The position numbers and the translations under genes are program-made. DNA of 21,004 bases from Euprymna scolopes (taxonomy: Eukaryota; Mollusca; Cephalopoda; Sepiida; Sepiolidae): the NCBI GenBank assembly GCA_024364805.1, contig CM044498.1:42126108-42147111 (forward strand), read 5' to 3'. The notes under the pieces were generated by a model. It ran no database searches, was not told the DNA's origin, and was given only the letters and a program-made list of their open reading frames with translations. Of this stretch, positions 9,822-20,069 are shown in pieces (position 1 is the stretch's first letter; each line of letters begins with the position of its first letter).

Positions 9822-10028
9822 TCACGCGAATGTAACCATCTTTTTCATGTCTTATGTAATAATCTACCATTGCACAATTTGCTTTTGATTTATCACAATA
9901 TTTGCAACCAAAAAAGCTTGCTTAATTTTTAAAGTGATATTGCTCATTTTCATATAGACCAAAAAATTATGCCATCTCATATCTGTATTTATCTGTATGT
10001 CTTAGTTCTGAGAGAATCCTTATATAAA

Positions 10029-10034
10029 ATTAAA
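10029..10034 (+). promoter_or_regulatory. Candidate proximal poly(A) signal ATTAAA
   Basis: ATTAAA about 210 bases after the stop, followed within 30 bases by a T-rich tract. AATAAA also occurs at 10624, without a good downstream element. Confidence 0.4.
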
Positions 10035-11252
10035 GTTTATGAAAAGCATTTGACATTTTTTTTTATTAATTTATTTAAAATACACATAATTCTTTAATAT
10101 ATGCCAAAATCTAAGTTCAATTTAAGTTTGTGAAAATCTTTCTACTAATTGAATGCAGGATTTATCTTTTATTTCTATTAAACTTGAAAAGGAAATTGGC
10201 TAAGTTTTTAATTACAAACTTAAAAAAATGTTTTGATTGAAAAAAATGTTTAATTAAAAACACAAAAAACGAACTATTAATTATATCATAAAAATAGATG
10301 AATCATTTCTTTAACTCTTGCAATATTTGTTTAGATTTCATTCTATAACCAATTAATGTTTTCTTTCTCCACATTAAAAAGATAACTTCAGATGTTAAAA
10401 ATAAAAACAATGTAAAAATCAAATCTACTTATTTCATCTATTCCTGAACAAAAACTTTTAATGAAAAATTTAATTTCAGATACATTTATTTTACTCTTAT
10501 TTATTTATAGTTTTATTCAAAAGTAAAAAAAAAAAAAATCCCAAGTGCACGACTAAAATGTTATTCCACTGATTTCTTCTTAGAAATTATAATTTTGTTA
10601 TCTTTCTAAAAAGAAGTTATTAAAATAAAGTTTACTTTTCATGTCAAAAACCAAAAAGAAAATAATCAACTTAGATGTGCAAAATCTTTTATTTTTCACT
10701 TTTTTTATCTTAAAAACTAGAAACTAAAATATAAAATTGTCAAAATATAAGAAAAAAAAAAAATTTTTTTTTCTCGTTTTGAAATCAAATTGTTTAGGAT
10801 TTTTTCTTTTTTCTTTTTTCTTTTTTTTAAATAAAAATTACATGAACAACACCGTAGGGTGACTTGACTTAATATTGTAATTTTGTTTTGGTTTTTGCAT
10901 TTTCAAACAAACTGGATTGGGTAATGGTTGTACATTTAAATAGTTTGCTTAATAACCTTGAAGACCATGTTATAGTAAGAAAAAAGACGATGCATCTGTG
11001 CAGTGGGTCAGTTTCTTTGGCATTGCTTTGTCTTTCACATTTGAAATTGTCAAATAAGAACAACCAAAATTTGTATTGGGCGAGATATCATTTCCCAAGT
11101 GTTTCAATTTCTACTTATCCAACATTTCTGCTTACTATTAAATGAAAGATAAAAATAATTGTCAATTTAAAACCTAATTAATGCGCGTTAATAAATGTTA
11201 GCCCCTCCCCCTTCATGATAATTGTTAACAAGTCAGGTTCGATGTATGACTC

Positions 11253-11258
11253 AATAAA
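11253..11258 (+). promoter_or_regulatory. Candidate distal poly(A) signal AATAAA
   Basis: Canonical AATAAA followed about 15-25 bases later by a long T-rich tract with TG steps (11275-11340), which looks like a cleavage-site downstream element. Confidence 0.45.
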
Positions 11259-11562
11259 AGATCGGAGCTAAAACTTTTTTCTTTTTGTTTTTCTTTTTCT
11301 TGTTTTTCCTTGTTTCTTTAATTTTTTTGTTTTTGTTTCTATTTTCCAAATCATGAGAAAAAAACCTTTCAACTGGACCATGCTACACCTCATTTGCATC
11401 AAAATAGATGATTTGAAGGTCTATTCAAATGAGTGGTAATGACATTAGAGTTGATTGCTTATTTGGCTGCCAACTTTCAATTCATATAAATGACTCTTTA
11501 ATTTCCTTTTCTTCTCACCTGGTGATTATTGCGGCATTATCAATCGTGTGTCTGTTAGGTCC

Positions 11563-11758
11563 GTTTTAATATCAACTCATTTTCAGATTCATTTCGGTGC
11601 CAACTATATGATCCACACTTAAAAATAGTATGTACCCAAGTTGTCGATAAACAATCATAAATCAATTTTAGAAAAGAATGTTTTTTTTTTTTATTATGCT
11701 CTAAAGTTCTAAGATGTATCGTAATTTTGTAGCTAGATGTTTTTAGTTTAATGGTGGT
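11563..11758 (+). repeat. Dispersed repeat, copy 1
   Basis: About 195 bp that recurs in the same orientation at 17462-17671. Shared words include TTTCAGATTCATTTC, ATCCAC followed by CTTAAAAAT, GTATGTACCCAAGTT and CTCTAAAGTTCTAA. Similarity is strong at first and weaker towards the end. No coding signal is seen. Confidence 0.85.
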
Positions 11759-12540
11759 GATGTTTTGTTGAATAGCACTTTATAGAACATAGAGAAGAGG
11801 GTATGCATGTCTTTGGAAATTGCTTTTTTTGTCTTTGTCAGACATGGAGAAGAAACTTTACAAAGAATGAAGGTGAAAATAATTCCTCATAAAATTATAC
11901 TATGACAGAATATTTTGTAGATTACAAAAAGTTACATTTTAACACCTCTTAATGGGTTGTAGACAAAATACTTCTAAATTACTTCATGAGGTTTTGATGT
12001 ATAAAAAAGATTTTCATGCCCTCCTCTCCCTCATCATTTTCTGACTACTGTACTTCTACTGCTTCAACTCCTTGATCTACCTCTTCCACCTATTACCAAA
12101 TTTTAATACCTCTCAGCATGAAATACTAATCTATAAAATAAAGTAATTAAAAATTTTTTTCCCCGTGCATCTAGAGTTCCAATAAATGAACTTTTCCCAA
12201 ACAAATCTTTTATATTTAACACATACACCATTTCACACTATTCTGTTAATTTTTAATCTACAGGCTTGAAACTTGATATATAGAGGATTCAGACCTGTGA
12301 AACAAGTTCAATTTTGTTTTTATCCAATAAAAATAGTTGCTATTGGATCAAAATTGGAATTTGGTAGGCATAGTTCAACTTAATGTGTATCCTCCATGCA
12401 TATACATTTATACGATGAACTGCATTAATTTTTAAAGTTTTGTTATATTTTCTTAGGTCATATAGTAGTGAATGCTGCTAGATAGTAAATGTTTTGATTC
12501 TGATTCTAGCTGATGGCACCAAAATCTTTTTTTTTATTTA
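11759..12540. other. No gene seen; one small hairpin
   Basis: AT-rich with no coding or element signature. The one structured part is an inverted repeat at about 12309-12357, with ATCCAATA paired to TATTGGAT and AATTTTG to CAAAATT on its outside. Confidence 0.55.
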
Positions 12541-13185
12541 TCGGAGCGGGACCTATGTTTTCAGTGGCATCCATCAGTGCGTCTGTTAGTTCGGAGATAA
12601 CCGTTCATTAGTTTTTCCTGAAATTTTGCCACAAATTGTATTTCATTAAATAGATGTGCACAGTAAAAAGATTTTTTGCAAAAATTCCTTTTGTGTCCCT
12701 AGGGGCTCAAAAGAGGTCAAAAATGACCCAAAATGGCTAAAAATGACATATTTTGCCCCTAACTTTTGATCCACCCATTAGATTTTCTTGAAACTGGGCC
12801 AAAATGTGGAGGCTATTGTTAGTAATATAAATTCAGTATGGGTGACCCTGGCAAAATTCTGGTTCGCATCCCTCTGGGACTTTTAGGGCTAAAAAAAAAA
12901 AAAAAATGCCTTTTAAGAGCTCTTTTTTCATATTACTCAGAAACTTGATATTTATGTTTATATAGTTGTTTTCCATGGTACTGAATTCAAATATGAAAGT
13001 CTTAAGGTGTGAAACTGCACCGTTTGTCCATTTTCAGTAGGATTCGGCATTCCCAGGAGCTCAAGAGGTCACAAATGCCCCAAAATTTAAAAAAAAAAAA
13101 AAAATGAACTTTTTACCCCATAACTTTTGCCCCATCCATTAGCTTTTTCTGAAACTTGGCAAAAATGTGAAGGTAACATTAGCCC
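12541..13185 (+). repeat. Degenerate multi-copy repeat of unknown family
   Basis: A CATTAG-TTTT-CTGAAA-TTGGC-like module appears three times, near 12606, 12776 and 13135. A longer unit, from GGGGCTCAAAAGAGGTCA (12701) to GGCTATTGTTAG (12821), recurs in altered form at about 13056-13182 with a poly(A) stretch inserted. Poly(A) runs lie at about 12892-12906 and 13089-13104. It has no coding frame. It resembles an old interspersed or tandemly duplicated repeat that I cannot name. Confidence 0.7.
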
Positions 13186-13285
13186 TTCACACTTCTCACA
13201 TTCATCATTTCTTCACTATTTTTTTGTGGTGCCATCTCACATGCAACACCAGAGGGAGACCACGCACGGCTTGTTACTTTTGAAA

Positions 13286-13562
13286 TCACTTTGGAAAATC
13301 TACAACAGTGTAGTAAATAATGGGCAGTCAACGATTCCCCCACTATCAAACAATCAAGAGGCTGCTTGCACGGCTTTCCTTTGATATATCCAAGGCATTT
13401 GACAAAGTCTAGCATGAAAGGCTATTAATGAAAATTAAATTGTATTGTATAACTGGACGTACACTAAATATAATTAGATCCTTCTTAGACAATAGGACCA
13501 TCCAGATTATCATTAATGGACGTACTTCCAAACAGCATAACATTAATGCGGGAGTGCCTCAG
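13286..13562 (+). mobile_element. LINE (family A), left part with internal deletion
   Basis: It begins with WKIYNSVVNN and PPLSNNQEAACTA, matching 4720-4800. At about 13377 it jumps directly to domain A as FDISKAFDKV, skipping some 545 bp of the reverse transcriptase found in the 2664-6121 copy. It continues to NAGVPQ, ending at 13562, where another LINE is inserted. The same element resumes at 13951. Confidence 0.85.
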
Positions 13563-13950
13563 CTCGTCTGAGCTCCATTCTCTGGTCCCCCCTCGCCAAT
13601 CTTTCACGAAAAACACCTGACTAGCTGAAACCACTGTCTAATTTTCCCCGCTCTTTTTCCGTGCCTAAACCAAAACGTAGATTCCATGAACAAAGCTTCT
13701 TTCTTAGAACAGCATGGCTGTGGAACTCTCTGCCGCTTGCCTGTCCCCTCCCCCAAATTCAACTTGGATGTCTTCAAGTCCAACACAAACAAATTCCTGA
13801 TGAATCACCCTCTTAAGTAATGACCCCTTATCAAATCCCCAATACTATTACTACGATACTATCCCATTGATTACTGTACACACAATAACCCTTATCCCCG
13901 AGTGGCTCCTGGGCCTTGATAAATGGTGACTCCATGTAAAAAAAAAAAAA
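13563..13950 (+). mobile_element. Nested 5'-truncated LINE (family B) with poly(A) tail
   Basis: It starts in the C-terminal region (SELHSLVPP in one frame). It continues with HEQSFFLRTAWLWNSLPLAC across frameshifts and ends coding near 13820. The 3' UTR carries CCTTATCCCCGAGTGGC and CCTTGATAAATGGTGACTCC, matching 8550-8602, then 13 A at 13938-13950. It sits exactly between the GVPQ and G-ILGALLF parts of domain B of the host LINE. No clear target-site duplication is visible. Confidence 0.9.
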
Positions 13951-14903
13951 GGGGTGGGGGTAATCCTTGGAGCACTTTTATTCCCGAGATTCATAAACGA
14001 CCCCCTGATAATATTGTCTGAGTTGGGTATATTTGCTAATAATACAATGCTCTATAACATGCATGAGGGAATAACAAATGTACATAAATCTAAGGCAATG
14101 GCAGAATCGTTAGAAAATGACCTCCAGTCTATAATGGAATGGGGCTGCGAATGGATGGTTACATTTAATGCTAATAAGACTAAGCTGCTCTCCTTTAACA
14201 ATTACAAGTGCCTCTCCAACCACCGATATTCATGAAAAATAACACCCTACCTAAGAATTCTTCCTTTAAACTGGTCGACCTAACATTCATGAGCAATACG
14301 AACTGGAATAAATATATTGAGGACATTGCTAGGGCTGCTAAGAAAAAAAAAAGCGTGTTCCTTCTATCAAGCTTGAAAACTACTCACACCTGAGAGTATT
14401 CTGTACCTCTAGGCCACCATTCACCCATGCATGGAGTATTGTTGCCACATCTGGGCTAGTGCATCTACCACTAGCCTCTCCCTCTTGGATAGGGCTCAAA
14501 AAAGAGTTTTCAATCTAATAGGTCTCACTTTGTCAACTAAGCTCCAGCTCCTGTCTCATCGCAGTGATGTTGCATTTATGTTTGTTTCACAGATATTTCA
14601 GTAGATTGTGCTCTGATGAACTCGCTTAGCAACAAAATCTCACCCCTTCACTGTTGAAGTCCCCTAAATGCTAGAAAGCTTTCTATTCTAATAGTTTCTT
14701 CTCTCGAACAGCTAAACTTTGAACTTCCTTTCCTGCTACCCTGACTGTACTGATATCCAGAAGTTTGAATGTAATGTAAACAAACGTCTTGTTAATCTTT
14801 CCTAGGCATAGTCACAAATAGTAGCTCGTTACATCCATATGACAATATGCCTTGCTAGGGGTGAACACGAGTTATAAAAAAGAAAAAAAAAAAACAAAAA
14901 AAA
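13951..14903 (+). mobile_element. LINE (family A), right part with 3' end
   Basis: It resumes in domain B (GVILGALLFPRFIND), then domain C reads FANN where FADD is expected, so both aspartates are lost. Next come WMVTFNANKTKLLSFNNYK, a frameshift, MEYCCHIWASAST, LLDRAQKRVFNLIG and LLSHRSDVAF. The final coding stretch is frameshifted (CSDELA, then SFFSRTAKL). The 3' UTR includes CAATATGCCTTGCTAGGGGT and GAACACGAGTTATAAAAAA with an A-rich tail to 14903. The same 3' UTR is found on the minus strand at 20070-20155, which defines the family A end. Confidence 0.88.
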
Positions 14904-15648
14904 CTTTGAATTCTTTTTGTATCCTTCACAGATATCTGTTTATTTGAAGTCATGGGTAGATGTTTGCTGACATGATTAAAAAAAAAACGTAGATTGTCAG
15001 AAACCAATTTATTTAATTTTTATTTTATTTTTTATTTATTTTTTGTTAACAATGTTGGCACATGTAGTAATGGCTTTCAAATCAAGATGATCATTCATAT
15101 CTGGAGTCAGCTCCAAATGGTTGTCTGAGCCAATATGATGTGAAACTCAAATCGGCAATGAAGGCAGTGCATCACTGGATTTCATGATTTGAAATTTGGA
15201 ATTTAAAAAAAATTTCTTTGTGCAACATAATCTTAAGACTTTTTTCTAGCTTTCAGTGGTGAGTTCATTATCATTGTTAACAGATGAATATAAAAAAGCG
15301 GATATGAACTTCCAAATTTAACGTGAATAGAATAAGTATTATACTAAGCACATCTAAGTTTTGAAGCAAAATAAAAAAAAAAATAGTCTCGACAATATTA
15401 TTTCAGAATTGAAGTAAACGTTAGATTTAGAGTTAGCAAAAAAAAAAAAAAATGTATGGATTTTAATTTTGTCTGAACTTCGCATGATTGAAACAAAGCA
15501 AATATTATCGGAACATGAAATCACAGGTCAATAAATAGGCAAGTTTTGAAACGATTCCATTTTTGACAAACAGCAGCAGCATTTTCCTTCCTCTCCTTTT
15601 CTTTTTCTGCCTAAAAGCAATAACTTTTTTGGAATTTTTACTTATAAG
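14904..15648. other. No gene seen
   Basis: AT-rich sequence with several A and T runs (14981-14989, 15371-15382, 15439-15452). I see no coding signature, LINE motif or clear repeat on either strand. Confidence 0.55.
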
Positions 15649-15735
15649 TCACCACTTATCAAGGCTAAAAAACACTTGAGGGTAAGAGTTAATGAAATCT
15701 ATGATGTTAATACATGTAACACTATCGTATCCTGG
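15649..15735 (-). mobile_element. Antisense LINE tail (family B 3' UTR)
   Basis: On the minus strand the sequence reads TTTTTAGCCTTGATAAGTGG then TGACT, matching the family B 3' terminus at 8570-8602 and 13910-13932. Weaker similarity extends about 60 bases further 5'. This is the last part of a strongly 5'-truncated insertion, without coding sequence. Confidence 0.7.
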
Positions 15736-16040
15736 TCATGGCACCATCTTAACACTATCATTAGCTGGGTTGTGTGTCTGCTGTTGGAATATCTCTGAAA
15801 GAACTCTTATCCTGATGCTGACCACCAGCTCCATGGTTCGAACAATGCCAATGCCATTATTTATAACCTTTGAAAATGTGAGCTTAAATACAATAACAAT
15901 CCAAATGAGCGATTTTGCTGTCGTATGATTTGGTTTCTTCAGTGTGTTAAAGTCATTAATTTTCTCCAGAGAATTAATTATCTGGAGTCATTTGAGATCG
16001 TGTAAGGGACCTCCATTTCTGGACAAAACAACCATTTTAT
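15736..16040. other. No gene seen
   Basis: A 78-codon open frame on the + strand (15692-15928) overlaps the antisense LINE tail and shows no motif. I do not call it a gene. A short imperfect palindrome around CTCCAGAGAATTAAT lies near 15960. Confidence 0.5.
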
Positions 16041-16384
16041 ATTACATAGAAAAATGCGAGCATGAAAAGTAATATAGTTAAGATTAAGCTTAGAAAAGTA
16101 AAAGGACTAGTTGTTAAAACTGGAAAAAAAAAATGGACAAGATATTCTAGAAAAAAAAGATATTAGAAATTTATAACTTAAAATATTGCAGCATTAAAAT
16201 ATTTTCTAATTCAATTTAACAAGTAAATTATTAATGCTACAATATTTTAAGTTATAAACTTTCTATGTTTTACTAGAATATCTTGTCTTTTTTTTTTCCC
16301 CCAGTTTTAGCAACTAGTCCTTTTACTTTTCTAAGCTTAATCTTAACCATATTACTTTTCATGCTCACATTTTTTCTATGTAAT
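16041..16384. mobile_element. Large foldback hairpin, MITE-like
   Basis: Arms 16041-16197 and 16231-16384 are inverted copies of about 155 bp with few mismatches, around a loop of 33 bases. The outer ends read ATTACATAG and CTATGTAAT. Shared inner words are CATGAAAAGTAATAT, AAGATTAAGCTTAGAAAAGT, GACAAGATATTCTAG and TATAACTTAAAATATTG. It has no coding capacity. Size and symmetry fit a non-autonomous foldback or MITE DNA element. The expected target-site duplication is not clear at the flanks, so the class is inference. Confidence 0.8.
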
Positions 16385-16715
16385 CCATAATTTTTGAGTC
16401 TTTGCTTTGAAATAATATTTTTATTTTGTGTTCAATATCATATGCATTGTCAACAATCCATAAAAAAATTATTACCAACTTCTTAAATTGATTTAAAATA
16501 AAAAAAAAAACTTGTAATTAAGTAAATAAACAGAAAGGGACAAAAAACAAACAAAAACAGGAGAAACAAAATTAACGGCCGATGTTGTAAGTGAAATATT
16601 ATCAGCCCTAGCACGGCAAAGAGCAGCACTTGTTAACTCTCCCTATATAACTCAAATAAGATGGCATGTGAGCAACATTTCTGCTATGATTTATGAAGGT
16701 GTTGGCAACAAAAAT
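16385..16715. other. No gene seen; GC-richer patch
   Basis: Mostly AT-rich, with a less AT-rich patch at about 16570-16670 containing GGCCGATG and CTAGCACGGCAAAGAGCAG. No coding frame is visible. It may be the edge of an unnamed repeat or part of a regulatory region with the next entry. Confidence 0.4.
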
Positions 16716-16740
16716 GTTGCTATGGTAACCAACAGCCAAT
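16716..16740. promoter_or_regulatory. RFX X-box-like site next to a CCAAT box
   Basis: GTTGCTATGGTAAC at 16716-16729 is, on the minus strand, GTTACC-AT-AGCAAC, an exact fit to the X-box consensus GTNRCC-N(0-3)-RGYAAC of RFX factors. CCAAT follows at 16736-16740. On the minus strand a TATA-like TTATATAGG lies about 80 bases further on (near 16640). No coding exon is recognised nearby, so function is speculative. Confidence 0.35.
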
Positions 16741-17461
16741 CAGAATAAATCGTCTCATGTTCTTTACTAATTCTGAGGAACTTTTGAACACCAGTAATTT
16801 TATTCTAACTTGTTTTAATGAACGATAATTGAAAAGTTTTTTTTTCAAAATATAGCTGAGGTGACCTATGAACTGTAAAAATTGTTTGAAATTTGATTGC
16901 AAAATGTGTGAGCGGTGAAGCCTTAAAGCAGTTGTAAGTAAGTAAAACTAACACTTAACCATATATTCAAATATGGTAGTGTTTGAATGATATATAATTA
17001 GAATTTATTCGTTTTGGTTTCCTAAAAACAAAAACTCAAAAGCTGACTTGCATGTCAGTCATATGTGAGAAAAAAAAACAAAACATACCAACTGCTGAAT
17101 TCTCACTCGCAAACAAAACAAGAGAAAAGGTAAATGTCTGCAAGAGAAACAAACAAAATACACATAAAAGAAAGACAGAAAAAGGACCACCTTTTCAATT
17201 TGACAAGTCCCAGGAGACCAATCTGATCTTTTCAAACCTACTAAATGGTACACTTTTATCAACAACCTGTTAACTCAGTCAAAATCAAATTTGACGACAC
17301 TTGTTTAATGGCAACTGTAGCAACATTTCCATGCAACATCATTATCTTGATTTACTTGCCTCCATGAGGGCAAAGTCAGATACAAGGCTTTCAATGTGGG
17401 GAAATCCAGCTCAAAAAAAAGTACTCGTCATTGTAATACGTGGACATCAGAACAGGCAAAT
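16741..17461. other. No gene seen
   Basis: AT-rich. Short open frames on both strands near 17052-17273 are lysine-rich or phenylalanine-rich products of biased sequence. I see no recognised element. Confidence 0.5.
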
Positions 17462-17671
17462 CTTTTAAGATCAACTCAGTTTCAGATTCATTTCAGCACC
17501 AACTACATGATCCACGCTTAAAAATCGTATGTACCCAAGTTCTTGATAAACAACCATAAATCAGTTTTATAAAAGAAAATTAAAGTTTTTCGTTATTAGA
17601 TGTTTATGCATGTCTGCTCTAAAGTTCTAACAAATCATTTTGTAGCAAAATGTTTGCAGTTTAATGTTGGC
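17462..17671 (+). repeat. Dispersed repeat, copy 2
   Basis: The direct-orientation partner of 11563-11758, sharing TTTCAGATTCATTTC, GTATGTACCCAAGTT and CTCTAAAGTTCTAA, with small insertions in its second half. The copies are about 5.9 kb apart. Confidence 0.85.
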
Positions 17672-17836
17672 AAAAGAATGTAAGCTTTTGTAGATTTTCT
17701 TAGTTAAAAACAATTTATGATACCGAGCAAGTGCTAGTTCTTGATTCCAAGTCCAAAACATTGATTTTTCATGTTAACTACATATACATATAAGATCTGT
17801 TATTTTCTTTATTAGCAATATTAGTAGTTTTGAAAC

Positions 17837-18074
17837 ACTGCTTATTTGTATTTATGGTACTTGTACCATAAATACAAATCAAGACATTAAAAAATTAAAA
17901 TATCGAATAAAGGTTATATTGTACGTATCCGTTTTGGACTGAAGATCTCGAAAAAAAATTTCATTTAATTTGGTCGAGTAGATACATGCAATATAACCTT
18001 TTTTCGATATTTTCATTTTTTAATGGCTTGATTAAACTGTACAAGTACTGTATTTATATTTCACTTAAGCAGTA
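17837..18074. mobile_element. Second foldback hairpin, MITE-like
   Basis: Arms 17837-17929 and 17981-18074 are imperfect inverted copies around a 51-base loop. Paired words include ACTGCTTA/TAAGCAGT, TACTTGTAC/GTACAAGTA, CATTAAAAAAT/ATTTTTTAATG, ATATCGA/TCGATAT and AAGGTTATATTG/CAATATAACCTT. The left arm also holds a perfect small hairpin at 17849-17874, a 12-bp stem with a two-base loop. It is non-coding and differs in sequence from the 16041-16384 element. Confidence 0.75.
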
Positions 18075-18221
18075 AAGGGTTTACCTCCCTTTTTTTAGTT
18101 TTGTCCCCCCCCCCCTTCTCCATAAACCTTTTTTCTTTACATTTGTTAATTTTAGAGCCATTTTTGTTTGGAACAAAAATGATCCAAGTTGGGAAATTAT
18201 AAAAAATAAAAATTCTTTATA

Positions 18222-18223
<2 letters not shown>

Positions 18224-18252
<29 letters not shown>
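18224..18252 (+). repeat. Poly(A) run of 29
   Basis: Uninterrupted A tract. No retrotransposon body is recognisable just upstream. Confidence 0.9.
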
Positions 18253-18256
<4 letters not shown>

Positions 18257-18931
18257 ATATCAGTTGCAGATAGGTAAGATGAATAGTCCAAAACAATAAT
18301 AGTAGTAGTAATAATAATCCAAAAGGTTAAGTTCACAAAGAGCAGAGCTTAGTTCTGTCAAAAATTAGATAAATAAATAAAATTTTGGTCATGTCAGGGT
18401 TGATTAAATATACATGGCAAACTTGCTTTCTGATTGGTCCATTGTCTCCATCTCTGGGTATGAATGAAACCTTCTAAATATACAAAAACATAAAAGAAAA
18501 TTGCAACTATATTTTAAAATCCCGAAAAAAATTGTTCATAGTAATGATCCCTATAATAATATTGAAACCCAAGTAAATTGTTGGAAGTAAACTAATGCAG
18601 TGATGGAAACTTGATTGACTTACAAACAAAAGGAATTTTCCAATGAAGGACTTGAGATTAAAAGTTTTGCTTAAAAATTGAAAACCTTTCAGGATATATG
18701 GCGCTAGTGAATGTTGATTGGTTCAATTTTTTCTGCATGCAAGAATTTAATGACACATCTCTGCTTCTGACACACCCATGACAGAAGTTGCTTTAGAGTT
18801 TCGCACTGTCAGTATCTGCAATAGAGATGAAACTTTCAGGTCATGAGAAAAAATGCAATTTACAATCCCTTTTGATCCATTTAGGTGAAATAAACAAAAA
18901 ATAGGAAACACTATTTTTGGAACATCCTCAC

Positions 18932-18948
18932 GTGTGTGTGTGTGTGTG
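18932..18948. repeat. (GT)n microsatellite
   Basis: Eight and a half GT units followed by GCATGCATGTATATA. Confidence 0.95.
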
Positions 18949-19102
18949 CATGCATGTATATATTTTTATGTATACTTACTATGGATCATGTATAGATCAA
19001 GTACACCAAGCCAATGAGAAATTGTATCTTCCTTTCTATAAAGTGTATTTTATTCCCATACGAAAGAATGTTGAATGTATGATTGTTTGAACAGACAAGA
19101 TG

Positions 19103-19142
<40 letters not shown>
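19103..19142 (+). repeat. Poly(A) run of 40
   Basis: The longest homopolymer in the window. Its upstream flank does not match either LINE family tail. Confidence 0.9.
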
Positions 19143-19145
<3 letters not shown>

Positions 19146-20069
19146 AATAAAAAATAGTTTATTCCTTAAAATTTCATGACAAAATGAATCCAGTTACAGA
19201 ATGACAAAAAACACAAAAGATTTTGATAAATTAAAATGATTTGCAGAAAATTCGTTGATGTGCAATTTCGTTGAAAGAACATTTTTCCCCGCTTTGTAGA
19301 TTTGCATTTAAACATTTCTTTTCTATTTAAAAAAAAAAAAAAAAAAAGTGAGAAAATATTTTAAACTTTTTTATTCATTGTAGAAAAAAAAAAAAAAAAG
19401 TTTTCACTTAAAAATTGTAAATTTAACAAATAAAAAGTTATTGGAGATTGGTTGAAATTTGAAATCTGATTCTGTTTATATCCACCATTTTAATCACAAA
19501 TTTGACCAATTAAGAGGGAGAACTCTGCCTCTCCTTCATAGCCAACACCTCAACTAGCAACAAAAAACTAAATAGAATTGGTAAATATATAGAAAAATAT
19601 TATCTTATCTTTAATGTTGTCTACTTTTATGGCATATCAACCCTTTTTTGTGGATTATTCAATGCCCAAACTGAATGCCTACTTTAAATTATTCTATTTT
19701 GAAAACAAACTTATTTTATGCAGAAAGAAAATCTAGATAGCATCACCTTCTGACATAGCCACAATGTTCCAGCCATATGTTAAAGTTTAACATTTAATAT
19801 CATGATAATTGTAATAAGAAATTTCACACTAAAAGGAAAACATCAATTCTTGCATTCATTCATTCATATAAGGTACACTCATACACCAAGCATACAACAA
19901 AAGCACCGAGACGATCCTTATCATTTAATGGAATTTGAATTATAGCAAGGAGGAAGATATTTATTCGTATGTAAGAAAACTTAAAAATCAAACTACATTT
20001 GGAATCTGTTTGGGTGAATTTTTATATTCAATGTCGGTACGAATAAAACCAATAATCTTCACCCATACA

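Larger units (their letters stand above)
9822..11275 (+). other. DCTN2: Probable DCTN2 3' UTR
   Basis: Very AT-rich sequence after the stop with no convincing open frame. Its end is uncertain. A variant signal at 10029 would give a UTR of about 230 bases, while the AATAAA at 11253 would give about 1.45 kb. The choice is inference from sequence signals only. Confidence 0.5.
18075..20069. other. No gene seen; simple repeats only
   Basis: AT-rich, with C11 at 18105-18115, A29 at 18224-18252, a TG repeat at 18932-18948, A40 at 19103-19142 and shorter A runs near 19330 and 19384. I found no LINE motif or conserved exon on either strand. Confidence 0.55.

Noticed and set aside
10888-11145. 85-codon + strand open frame
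   Set aside because: No motif or codon signal, and it lies in the probable 3' UTR.
15692-15928. 78-codon + strand open frame
   Set aside because: It overlaps an antisense LINE tail and shows no domain; likely chance.
17059-17265. Phe-rich minus-strand open frame
   Set aside because: Caused by an A-rich + strand; no protein feature beyond composition.
18081-18296. 71-codon minus-strand open frame with poly-Phe
   Set aside because: It is the translation of the A29 run.
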